A stretch of DNA of 64,000 nt from Pseudomonas marginalis. GTDB taxonomy: Bacteria; Pseudomonadota; Gammaproteobacteria; Pseudomonadales; Pseudomonadaceae. Position numbers and translations under genes: made by a program. Under the pieces are notes generated by a model. It was not told the origin of the DNA and did no database searches. It saw only the letters and a list, made by a program, of their open reading frames with translations. Location of the stretch: assembly GCF_900105325.1 (NCBI RefSeq), contig NZ_FNSU01000004.1, positions 62,001 through 126,000 on the forward strand, written 5' to 3'. How positions within the stretch are numbered: the first letter of the stretch is position 1; every line of letters begins with the position of its first letter. Of this stretch, positions 34,699 to 42,538 are shown in pieces.

Positions 34699-34822
34699 GT
34701 AACACGACTGCTCGATGTAACACGTCGTGCTTTGAAGTTTCTTCGTACGTGTAACGCGTAATATATTTAATAAAAACAGTGGGTTAAGTGGTTTCGTAAC
34801 ACGCGTAACACGCGTAACACCA
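34699..34822. repeat. iteron region, right end of element
   Basis: GTAACAC occurs at 34699, 34717, 34796, 34805 and 34814, the last three with an exact 9-bp period, plus a variant GTAACGC at 34751. The set is the reverse complement of the GTGTTAC iterons at 19641-19762. The 18-mer at 34805-34822 is an exact inverted copy of 19648-19665. It lies between the integrase and the preceding gene, in AT-rich sequence. Confidence 0.62.
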
Positions 34823-34850
34823 TTTTTGAAGGGGTATAGGGTTAACTGCT

Positions 34851-36086
34851 TCACACGGCCTTCCCAAATTGACCTTGCACTACATTTCCGGCCACTAGGG
34901 CATCAAGGTAATCGGCGTACCACTGCATCATCACTCTGCGCTGAGGTAGGTACACCGCTTTGTTATAGACTCCGGCAATACCCTCCTTTGCATGAGAGAG
35001 CTGGGCCTCAATGTGATTCTCATCGAAACCCTGCTCATTGAGTATGGTGCTGGCTATGTGACGAAAGCCGTGGCCTGTTTGCCGACCGGCATATCCCAGT
35101 CTGCGGAGCGCCATTAGAAAGACTGTGTTGCTACGGGGGATTGTCCTGTCTTTCCTACCTGGAAATAGGAGAGGGTACGCACCTGTCAGTGTCCGTAACT
35201 CAGTTAGCGCTTCGATTGCCTGTTGAGAGAGAGGCACAACATGTTCGCGTCGACGCTTCATTCGTTCGGCAGGGATCGTCCATAACTTTTTGGAGAGATC
35301 GATTTCTGACCAGCGTGCTTCTCGAATCTCGCTCGGGCGCGATGCTAATAAGGAAAGTAAGCGAAGCCCTATACGAACGTCCTTTGCGTGAGGGTAGGAG
35401 TTGATCGCTCGAAGTAGTGCAGGTAGTTCTTCAATCGAAACGTGTGCGTAGTTTTCAGCACTGCGCGACTGAAGGAATTTGCTGAGGCCTTCAAGGGGGT
35501 TATGGACGGCTCGCCCTGTTACGCGGGCCAGGTCATAAATCTCTTTGCAAAAGGCACGAACTCGGCCCATTTGTTCAATGATCCCCTTCTGCTCCATGCC
35601 GCGCAGAAACTCCATCCATTCCAGGGGCAATATTTCTGTGTACACGCGCTTGCCGAAGACAGGGAACACGTGAAGCTCCAATGCGCCCAGTACTCGTCGG
35701 GACGTACCTGCTTCCCAGCTTGTGCGTCTGGCTTCAAACCACTCACGGCCTAACGCCTCAAAAGTGTTGTTGGCAGCAACCTGGTTGGCAACCTTGCGAG
35801 CGTGCTTGCTCACCAGTGGATTTTTGCCGGTCGATGCGTCTTCCCGCAGTTGAGCTGCTTTCTGTCTCGCCAATGAGCCACTGATATCGGGGTATCCGCC
35901 GAGGCCCAGCCACGACCATTTCCCGTCTGGCTTTTTGTAGCGCAGCTCCCAGGATTTTTGCCCGTTAGGTTTCACCCGGAAGTACAGGCCATTCCCGTCC
36001 TGCTCACGATACGTAGCTTTCTCCGGCTCCAGACCTGCAAGGGTGGTGTCTGCTAAGGGGCGGCGTTTGATTTCACTGCGCTTCAC
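34851..36086 (-). CDS. P4-type tyrosine-recombinase integrase
   Basis: A 411-residue integrase. The N-terminal DUF4102-type arm-binding domain has YREQDGNGLYFRVKPNGQKS and WLGLGGYPDISGSLAR. The catalytic domain has SRPSEIREARW (first Arg), HGFRHIAST (His-x-x-Arg) and the tyrosine in AGVYNKAVY. It is beside tRNA-Arg(CCG), 168 bp from its 3' end, the usual place for such integrases. The start is GTG at 36086 after AGGAA. Its left and right arm sites are the GCATACA repeats. Confidence 0.92.
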   Translation of the reverse strand: MKRSEIKRRPLADTTLAGLEPEKATYREQDGNGLYFRVKPNGQKSWELRYKKPDGKWSWLGLGGYPDISGSLARQKAAQLREDASTGKNPLVSKHARKVANQVAANNTFEALGREWFEARRTSWEAGTSRRVLGALELHVFPVFGKRVYTEILPLEWMEFLRGMEQKGIIEQMGRVRAFCKEIYDLARVTGRAVHNPLEGLSKFLQSRSAENYAHVSIEELPALLRAINSYPHAKDVRIGLRLLSLLASRPSEIREARWSEIDLSKKLWTIPAERMKRRREHVVPLSQQAIEALTELRTLTGAYPLLFPGRKDRTIPRSNTVFLMALRRLGYAGRQTGHGFRHIASTILNEQGFDENHIEAQLSHAKEGIAGVYNKAVYLPQRRVMMQWYADYLDALVAGNVVQGQFGKAV

Positions 36087-36119
36087 TTCCTGTATGCCTC
36101 CAGTTATAGGAATCCCAAA

Positions 36120-36138
36120 GCATACACGTGGGCATACA
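36120..36138. repeat. candidate integrase arm site, right end
   Basis: GCATACACGTGGGCATACA, identical to 18378-18396. An inverted heptamer TGTATGC lies close by at 36101-36107. Confidence 0.55.
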
Positions 36139-36175
36139 CGGCGGGAAGTTATAGGGGTAGACAGGGATGGATAGC

Positions 36176-36267
36176 CAGAAACAAGAAAGCCCGCACGGGG
36201 CGGGCTTCTTGGGGCGTTTCGTAGACTGTCTGAGACAGCCCGAGACTGCTATATGGTGCACCCGGCG
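36176..36267. repeat. right boundary repeat (att-like), overlapping tRNA-Arg 3' end
   Basis: A 92-bp sequence matching 18224-18314. It spans the last 14 bases of the tRNA-Arg gene and 78 bases beyond, including the hairpin AGCCCGC-ACGG-GGCGGGCT. Recombination between the two copies would release a circle of about 18 kb. Confidence 0.75.
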
Positions 36268-36330
36268 GGATTCGAACCCACGACCCCTGCCTTCGGAGGG
36301 CAGTACTCTATCCAGCTGAGCTACGGATGC
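36254..36330 (-). tRNA. tRNA-Arg (anticodon CCG)
   Basis: A 77-nt gene beginning GCATCCG and ending with an encoded CCA. The anticodon arm CTGCC-CTCCGAA-GGCAG gives CCG, and the T-loop GGTTCGAATCC is normal. It is intact and serves as integration target for the element. Confidence 0.93.
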
Positions 36331-36700
36331 TTGTGCGGGCGACATCATACCCATGTCGACCTTGGGCGTCCATGCCGGTCTTTGGCCGTTCAAACGTAGG
36401 CATTTGCCGCGCGGAGGCCCTGCGCCGGGCGCCGTTGGTCAACACGGCGGAACGCGCTCGAATCACGCTGATCAGAAAAGTCCGGCAAATGCGCCGTTTT
36501 CGTTCTTTTTTTCGAACAGACTATTGCCCTGTACCCCCATTGATCCTAGGATTCGTTTGAGATTTCAAACGCTCTGTCTCTCGTGCGCCATTCACTGATC
36601 GCGCGCGCGGGGGCTGATTTCCCTGACGGCAGCCCACAAGGCGCCTTTCAACAACTCTAATTCGCTCCGCGTGCGCGCGGTGCTGTTAAGGAAAGCCGAC
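36331..36700. other. intergenic region between tRNA-Arg and gabD
   Basis: No gene or recognisable repeat seen. It must contain the tRNA promoter (minus strand) and the gabD promoter (plus strand). I cannot assign -10/-35 elements with confidence. Confidence 0.4.
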
Positions 36701-38143
36701 ATGCAGCTCAAAGATTCCCAGTTGTTCCGCCAGCAGGCCTTTATCGATGGCGCTTGGGTGGATGCGGACAACGGATCGACCATCAAGGTCAACAACCCGG
36801 CCACGGGCGAGATTATCGGCACCGTGCCAAAGATGGGCGCCGCGGAAACCCGCCGTGCTATCGAAGCCGCCGACAAGGCGCTGCCGGCCTGGCGTGCGCT
36901 GACCGCCAAGGAGCGCGCCAACAAGCTGCGCCGTTGGTTCGAGCTGTTGATCGAAAACCAGGACGACCTCGGTCGCCTGATGACCCTGGAACAAGGCAAG
37001 CCATTGGCCGAAGCCAAGGGCGAAATCGTCTACGCCGCGTCCTTTATCGAGTGGTTCGCCGAAGAAGCCAAGCGCATCTATGGCGACGTGATCCCCGGCC
37101 ACCAGCCCGACAAGCGCCTGATCGTGATCAAGCAGCCTATCGGCGTGACCGCCGCCATCACCCCGTGGAACTTCCCGGCCGCGATGATCACCCGTAAAGC
37201 TGGCCCGGCCCTGGCCGCCGGTTGCACCATGGTGATCAAGCCGGCTTCGCAAACGCCGTTCTCGGCCCTGGCCCTGGTTGAGCTGGCGCACCGTGCCGGT
37301 ATCCCGAAAGGCGTGCTGAGCGTGGTCACCGGCAGCGCTGGCGACATCGGCGGCGAGCTGACCAGCAACCCGATCGTGCGCAAATTGTCCTTCACCGGCT
37401 CGACCGAAATCGGTCGCCAGTTGATGGCCGAATGCGCCAAGGACATCAAGAAAGTTTCCCTGGAGCTGGGCGGCAACGCGCCGTTTATCGTGTTCGACGA
37501 CGCGGACCTGGATAAGGCCGTCGAAGGCGCGATCATCTCCAAGTACCGCAACAACGGCCAGACCTGCGTCTGCGCCAACCGCCTGTACATCCAGGATTCG
37601 GTGTACGACGCGTTCGCCGAAAAACTCAAAGTCGCGGTGGCCAAATTGAAGATCGGCAACGGTCTGGAAGAAGGCACCACCACCGGCCCGCTGATCGACG
37701 AAAAAGCCGTGGCCAAGGTCCAGGAACACATCGCCGATGCCCTGAGCAAAGGCGCCAAGCTGTTGGCCGGTGGCAAGGTCATGGAAGGCAACTTCTTTGA
37801 ACCGACCATCCTGGTCGACGTGCCGAAAAACGCCGCCGTCGCCAAGGAAGAAACCTTCGGCCCGCTGGCGCCGCTGTTCCGCTTCAAGGACGAAGCCGAA
37901 GTGATCGCGATGTCCAACGACACCGAGTTCGGCCTGGCGTCCTACTTCTACGCCCGCGACCTGGGCCGTGTGTTCCGTGTGGCCGAGGCCCTGGAATACG
38001 GCATGGTCGGGGTCAACACCGGGTTGATCTCCAACGAAGTGGCGCCGTTCGGCGGCATCAAGGCTTCGGGCCTGGGCCGTGAAGGCTCCAAGTATGGGAT
38101 CGAGGACTACCTGGAAATCAAATACCTCTGCCTGGGCATCTAA
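36701..38143 (+). CDS. gabD: succinate-semialdehyde dehydrogenase (NADP+)
   Basis: A 480-residue aldehyde dehydrogenase. Motifs: TPWNFPAAMITRKAGPALAA, GSTEIGRQL, catalytic glutamate in LELGGNAPFIVF, and catalytic cysteine in NNGQTCVCANRLY. It oxidises succinate semialdehyde to succinate in the GABA shunt. ATG at 36701 follows AAGGAAAG; the 30-base upstream extension is not needed. It is directly upstream of gabT with a structured leader between, the standard Pseudomonas order. Confidence 0.95.
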   Translation: MQLKDSQLFRQQAFIDGAWVDADNGSTIKVNNPATGEIIGTVPKMGAAETRRAIEAADKALPAWRALTAKERANKLRRWFELLIENQDDLGRLMTLEQGKPLAEAKGEIVYAASFIEWFAEEAKRIYGDVIPGHQPDKRLIVIKQPIGVTAAITPWNFPAAMITRKAGPALAAGCTMVIKPASQTPFSALALVELAHRAGIPKGVLSVVTGSAGDIGGELTSNPIVRKLSFTGSTEIGRQLMAECAKDIKKVSLELGGNAPFIVFDDADLDKAVEGAIISKYRNNGQTCVCANRLYIQDSVYDAFAEKLKVAVAKLKIGNGLEEGTTTGPLIDEKAVAKVQEHIADALSKGAKLLAGGKVMEGNFFEPTILVDVPKNAAVAKEETFGPLAPLFRFKDEAEVIAMSNDTEFGLASYFYARDLGRVFRVAEALEYGMVGVNTGLISNEVAPFGGIKASGLGREGSKYGIEDYLEIKYLCLGI

Positions 38144-38159
38144 GCCCCGTAAGAGATTG

Positions 38160-38325
38160 CAGCAAACGCAAAGGGCACGAGAGCGCTGACCCTTTGCGTG
38201 TTTCACATCGTTATTCGTAGTGGCCGGGAAAGCTGTGGCAGTCGATCATCGCATGCTGCCGTAGTTGCCTCCCCGCCACGTATTCCTTGAGCAACGCCAC
38301 CCGATGAGTGGCGAATGAGGACTTT
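38160..38325 (+). promoter_or_regulatory. gabT leader (gabT RNA motif position) with hairpin
   Basis: A hairpin ACGCAAAGGG / CCCTTTGCGT at 38166-38199 is followed by about 125 bases of G/C-patterned leader before gabT. The conserved Pseudomonas gabT RNA motif is described at this location, upstream of gabT after gabD. I place it by position and a structured appearance, not by aligning to the published model. Confidence 0.5.
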
Positions 38326-39603
38326 ATGAGCAAGACCAACGCTTCCCTGATGAAACGCCGCGAAGCCGCTGTACCGCGCGGTGTTGGCCAGATTCACCCG
38401 ATCTTCGCCGAATCCGCGAAGAACGCCACCGTGACCGACGTTGAAGGTCGCGAGTTCATCGACTTCGCCGGCGGTATCGCCGTGCTGAACACCGGCCACG
38501 TGCACCCGAAAATCATCGCCGCCGTGACCGAACAGTTGAACAAGCTGACCCACACGTGCTTCCAGGTACTGGCCTACGAGCCGTACGTCGAAGTGTGCGA
38601 AAAAGTGAACGCCAAGGTCCCCGGCGATTTCGCCAAGAAAACCCTGTTGGTCACCACCGGTTCCGAAGCCGTTGAAAACGCCGTGAAAATCGCCCGTGCC
38701 GCGACTGGCCGTGCCGGCGTGATCGCTTTCACCGGCGCCTACCACGGCCGTACCATGATGACCCTGGGTCTCACCGGTAAAGTCGTGCCTTACTCGGCCG
38801 GCATGGGCCTGATGCCAGGCGGCGTGTTCCGCGCGCTGTACCCGAACGAACTGCACGGTGTCAGCGACGACGACTCCATCGCCAGCATCGAACGCATCTT
38901 CAAGAACGATGCCGAGCCGCGTGATATTGCCGCCATCATCATCGAGCCGGTCCAAGGCGAAGGCGGTTTCTACGTCGCGCCGAAGCCGTTCATGAAGCGC
39001 CTGCGCGAACTGTGCGACAAGCACGGCATCCTGCTGATCGCCGACGAAGTGCAAACCGGTGCCGGCCGTACCGGTACCTTCTTCGCCATGGAACAGATGG
39101 GCGTTGCCGCCGACCTGACCACCTTCGCCAAATCCATCGCTGGCGGTTTCCCGCTGGCCGGTGTGTGCGGCAAGGCCGAATACATGGACGCCATTGCCCC
39201 AGGTGGCCTGGGCGGCACCTACGCCGGTAGCCCGATCGCTTGCGCCGCTGCGCTGGCGGTGATGGACGTGTTTGAGGAAGAGCACCTGCTGGACCGCTGC
39301 AAGGCTGTCGGCGAGCGCCTGGTGACTGGCCTCAAGGCGATTCAAGCCAAGTACCCGGTGATCGGTGACGTGCGTGCCCTGGGCGCGATGATCGCGGTCG
39401 AGTTGTTCGAAGACGGCGACAGCCACAAGCCAAACGCCGCAGCCGTTGCCGCCGTGGTGGCCAAGGCGCGTGACAAGGGCCTGATCCTGCTGTCCTGCGG
39501 CACCTACGGCAACGTGTTGCGCGTACTGGTGCCGCTGACCTCGCCGGACGAGCAGTTGGACAAAGGCTTGGCGATCATCGAAGAGTGCTTCTCCGAGCTG
39601 TAA
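38326..39603 (+). CDS. gabT: 4-aminobutyrate aminotransferase
   Basis: A 425-residue class-III PLP aminotransferase. Motifs: TTGSEAVENAVKIARAATG, AYHGRTMMTLGLTGK, IADEVQTGAGRTGTFFA and PLP lysine in TTFAKSIAGGFPL. It transfers the amino group of GABA to 2-oxoglutarate, forming the semialdehyde used by GabD. ATG at 38326 is preceded by GAATGAGG. A strong terminator follows at 39628-39653. Confidence 0.95.
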   Translation: MSKTNASLMKRREAAVPRGVGQIHPIFAESAKNATVTDVEGREFIDFAGGIAVLNTGHVHPKIIAAVTEQLNKLTHTCFQVLAYEPYVEVCEKVNAKVPGDFAKKTLLVTTGSEAVENAVKIARAATGRAGVIAFTGAYHGRTMMTLGLTGKVVPYSAGMGLMPGGVFRALYPNELHGVSDDDSIASIERIFKNDAEPRDIAAIIIEPVQGEGGFYVAPKPFMKRLRELCDKHGILLIADEVQTGAGRTGTFFAMEQMGVAADLTTFAKSIAGGFPLAGVCGKAEYMDAIAPGGLGGTYAGSPIACAAALAVMDVFEEEHLLDRCKAVGERLVTGLKAIQAKYPVIGDVRALGAMIAVELFEDGDSHKPNAAAVAAVVAKARDKGLILLSCGTYGNVLRVLVPLTSPDEQLDKGLAIIEECFSEL

Positions 39604-39627
39604 GCGGCAGTTGGCCTGATCGATAAG

Positions 39628-39653
39628 AAAAACCCGCTTCGGCGGGTTTTTTT
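39628..39653 (+). terminator. rho-independent terminator after gabT
   Basis: AACCCGC-TTCG-GCGGGTT hairpin with TTCG tetraloop, followed by a run of seven T. Confidence 0.92.
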
Positions 39654-39774
39654 GTGTCGATCAGAAGCAAGCCAGTTCTTATCAAATTTAAAATAACTTA
39701 CTGATTTTAAAGGGTAAAAAATTTCACTCTAAAATCTTGAGTCTTGCATAAACAATTTCAGGCAACCGCATTCT

Positions 39775-39925
39775 TGTGGTGAGCGGGCTTGTCCCGCGCT
39801 GGGGTGCGAAGCGCCCCTAATAAAGACAAAATGCGGTGTATCAGGCACTCCTCTGCGCTTGGTTTTGGGGCTGCTGCGCAGCCCAACGCGGGCGGAGCGA
39901 CGATTCGACAAGCCCGCTCGCCACA
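39775..39925. repeat. REPIN, about 150 bp
   Basis: TGTGGTGAGCGGGCTTGTCC at the left and its inverted arm ending CGCTCGCCACA at the right, enclosing GCGCTGGGGTGCGAAGCGCC and GGCTGCTGCGCAGCCC. Same family as the copies at 12641 and 50756. Confidence 0.78.
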
Positions 39926-39997
39926 GGTGACGGGTTGTCCGTTCTGTCCCTTAACTGACCGGCATTGGGGCAAGCCCCCTCCCACAGTGATCTGCAT

Positions 39998-40999
39998 TCA
40001 GCCAGCGATGACGCGATTCTTGCCCAGGCGCTTGGCCTCATACATGGCGGCATCGGCGCGGGCGAACAGGCTGTCCAGGGTGGAGTCTTCCTCGGTCAGG
40101 CTGGCCAGGCCCTGGCTGATGGTCACGCTGAACGCCTGGCCTTCATAGCTGAAACTCAGTTCCTGGATCTCCCTGCCCAGGCGCTCAGCCACTTGCAGCG
40201 CCATCTCCGGCGCGCAACCCGGCAGAACGGCCGCGAACTCTTCGCCGCCAATGCGCCCGAACAGGTCGCCACGGCGCAGGACCCCGCGACCGCTCTCGGC
40301 GATACGCCGCAGCACCTGGTCGCCCTCCAGGTGGCCGTAGGTGTCGTTGACGTCCTTGAAGTCATCGATGTCCAGCAGCAGGAAGGCCAGCGGCGCGCCT
40401 TGGGCGCAGGCGCTGTCGAAGGCCTGGTTGGCGCATTCGAAGAAGTGTCGGCGGTTGCTGCTCTGGGTCAGCACATCGGTGGTGGCGAGACGGTGCAGCT
40501 CCAGTTCCAGCTGTTTTTTTTCCGTGATGTCTTCGGCCATGCCGACGACGATCACCGGCTCGCCGGGTTCGACCTGCTGGTTGATGTAGCACTTGTCGCT
40601 CAGCCAGCGGATCTGCCCGTCGGCGGTGATGATGCGGTACTCGCGGTCTTCCACGGCTCCCTGCTCCAGCACGCGCGCCAGGCTGTGTTCGGCGTAGTCG
40701 AGGTCTTCGGGGTGAATGCTGTTGCGCCATTCGCGGTGGTCGGCCAGCAGCAGGCCGGCGGAACGTCCAAAAATCCGCTCGTATGCCGGGCTCACGTAGA
40801 GCACGCGGCGGGTTTGCCAATCTATGGCCCACAGCACGGCGTTTACGCTGACCAGCAGAGAACTGAGCAATTGTTCGCGCTCACTCAGTCGCTCGACTTC
40901 GCCCTGGGCATGTACCAGTGCCAGCAGGGTTGCTGCCGCGGCCGGACGCGGAGGGTCAGCGGTAGGGCTGTCGGCGGTGAAGGGCTTTTCGAGAACCAT
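39998..40999 (-). CDS. PAS-GGDEF diguanylate cyclase
   Basis: A 333-residue soluble protein that makes c-di-GMP. A PAS domain lies at about 50-165 (VLWAIDWQTRRVLYVSPAYE; REYRIITADGQIRWLSDKC). The GGDEF domain has active site RIGGEEFAAVLPG. RRGD sits five residues before it and is the RxxD inhibitory site, so product inhibition is likely. ATG at 40999 is preferred over GTG at 41005 because of spacing to AGAGAG. The signal sensed by the PAS domain is unknown. Confidence 0.88.
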   Translation of the reverse strand: MVLEKPFTADSPTADPPRPAAAATLLALVHAQGEVERLSEREQLLSSLLVSVNAVLWAIDWQTRRVLYVSPAYERIFGRSAGLLLADHREWRNSIHPEDLDYAEHSLARVLEQGAVEDREYRIITADGQIRWLSDKCYINQQVEPGEPVIVVGMAEDITEKKQLELELHRLATTDVLTQSSNRRHFFECANQAFDSACAQGAPLAFLLLDIDDFKDVNDTYGHLEGDQVLRRIAESGRGVLRRGDLFGRIGGEEFAAVLPGCAPEMALQVAERLGREIQELSFSYEGQAFSVTISQGLASLTEEDSTLDSLFARADAAMYEAKRLGKNRVIAG

Positions 41000-41158
41000 C
41001 GGCACAACTCTCTCTGGGCGCGCCGCAAGATCGAGCAGCGGTCACTACAAGGGGCCACCATGATGGCGAAGTGTTCATTGAGAGAGGCGAATTGCAGTGA
41101 AGTTCCGTCAACAGGCTCGATTGACGGTGTCCGAGAAATGGCGCCAAAAAGCTGATGG

Positions 41159-41180
41159 GTGGGAGGGCAAGCCCTCCCAC
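41159..41180. terminator. REP-derived perfect palindrome
   Basis: GTGGGAGGGC and GCCCTCCCAC form a perfect 10-bp stem. It lies between the desaturase stop and the diguanylate cyclase and probably ends the desaturase transcript. Confidence 0.6.
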
Positions 41181-41187
41181 GCTATTG

Positions 41188-42372
41188 TCAGACCGCCGCA
41201 GGACGCAGCGAATAGGTCTTCAATTGGTGGGCAAAATCCCGCAGGGACTGGATGCCGCTGGCCTCGGCCTCGTGCACCCATTCCTTGATGGCGGCGAGCA
41301 TGTCGTGGCCGTTGGAGCTGGTCTTGAGCCAGATCTGCTGCAGCGCCAGGCGTTTTTCGTAGATCACTTTCAGCGCCTGGCTGTGTTCCAGCATGCTCTG
41401 GATACGCAGGTGGTGGCGGTCATCCAGCAGGCTGGTTTCCCGCGACAACAGGCGTTTGGCGCGGTGGAACTGGTGGCGCACCGAGTGATCGACTTTTTCC
41501 AGCTCCTGCTTGACCAACGGGCCGATCACCAACTTGCGGTACTGGGCCATGATCTGGAAGCGGTTGTTGAGGATCGCCATGGCGGTGTCCATGTCCAGGT
41601 GACCCTTGCCTTCCACGCGGTGGGCAATCGGTGCCACGCGCTGCACCTTGGCCAGGCGCAGGAAGCTGAACACCTTGATCCATGCCCAGCCCAGGTCGAA
41701 TTCCCACTTCTTCACCGACAGCTTGGCCGAGTTGGGGTAGGTGTGGTGATTGTTGTGCAGCTCTTCGCCCCCGACGATGATGCCCCACGGCACCAGGTTG
41801 GTGGCGGCGTCACGGCATTCGAAGTTGCGATAGCCCACGGCATGGCCCAGGCCGTTGATCACGCCGGCGGCCCAGAACGGAATCCACATCATCTGGATTG
41901 CCCAGATGGTGATGCCGATGGCGCCGAACAGCAGCAGGTCGATCACGCCCATGATCGCCACACCCAGCAGCGGATAAGGAGTGTAGATCTTGCGCTCGAT
42001 CCAGTCGTCCGGGCAGTTCTTGCCGTAGATGCGCAGGGTCTCGGGGTTTTCGGCCTCGGCACGGTACAGCTCGGCGCCTTTGCGCAATACGGTGGACAGG
42101 CCCTTGATCACCGGGCTGTGCGGGTCGTCGACGGTCTCGCACTTGGCGTGGTGCTTGCGGTGGATGGCGGTCCACTCGCGGGTGTTCTGCGCCGTGGTCA
42201 GCCACAGCCAGAAGCGGAAGAAGTGTTTCAGGCCGGCATTGAGCTCCAGGGAGCGATGGGCTGAATAGCGGTGCAGATAGACCGTGACCCCAACGATGGT
42301 CACGTGGGTCATCAACAGGGTGACTGCCACCAGTTGCCAGGCCGACAAGTCAAGAAAACCGTTGTACCACAT
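41188..42372 (-). CDS. desA: delta-9 acyl desaturase
   Basis: A 394-residue membrane di-iron desaturase that inserts a double bond into membrane acyl chains. Three His boxes are visible: HRYSAH, HRKHHAKCETVDDPHS and ELHNNHHTYPNSAK. It closely resembles P. aeruginosa DesA (PA0286), and the neighbour genes keep the same order. ATG at 42372 (MWYNGFLDLS) matches the family's N-terminus; upstream in-frame codons do not. It is divergent from the GGDEF-EAL gene. Confidence 0.92.
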   Translation of the reverse strand: MWYNGFLDLSAWQLVAVTLLMTHVTIVGVTVYLHRYSAHRSLELNAGLKHFFRFWLWLTTAQNTREWTAIHRKHHAKCETVDDPHSPVIKGLSTVLRKGAELYRAEAENPETLRIYGKNCPDDWIERKIYTPYPLLGVAIMGVIDLLLFGAIGITIWAIQMMWIPFWAAGVINGLGHAVGYRNFECRDAATNLVPWGIIVGGEELHNNHHTYPNSAKLSVKKWEFDLGWAWIKVFSFLRLAKVQRVAPIAHRVEGKGHLDMDTAMAILNNRFQIMAQYRKLVIGPLVKQELEKVDHSVRHQFHRAKRLLSRETSLLDDRHHLRIQSMLEHSQALKVIYEKRLALQQIWLKTSSNGHDMLAAIKEWVHEAEASGIQSLRDFAHQLKTYSLRPAAV

Positions 42373-42538
42373 AGGCTGTATGGCCCTCAGATAAAGAAAA
42401 GAACAGCACACGCATTATCACTAAGCCTACAGAGAAAACCAGCGGCCCTTTCAGATAAGACTTACGAGATGTTACATATCCTATAATCCCCATTCTTTGT
42501 AGGACGATTCTGGGCTTTTAGTAAGGATTACTGGGCAT

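Noticed and set aside
36686..38206. A 506-codon frame opposite gabD
   Set aside because: Antisense shadow of a well-conserved dehydrogenase.
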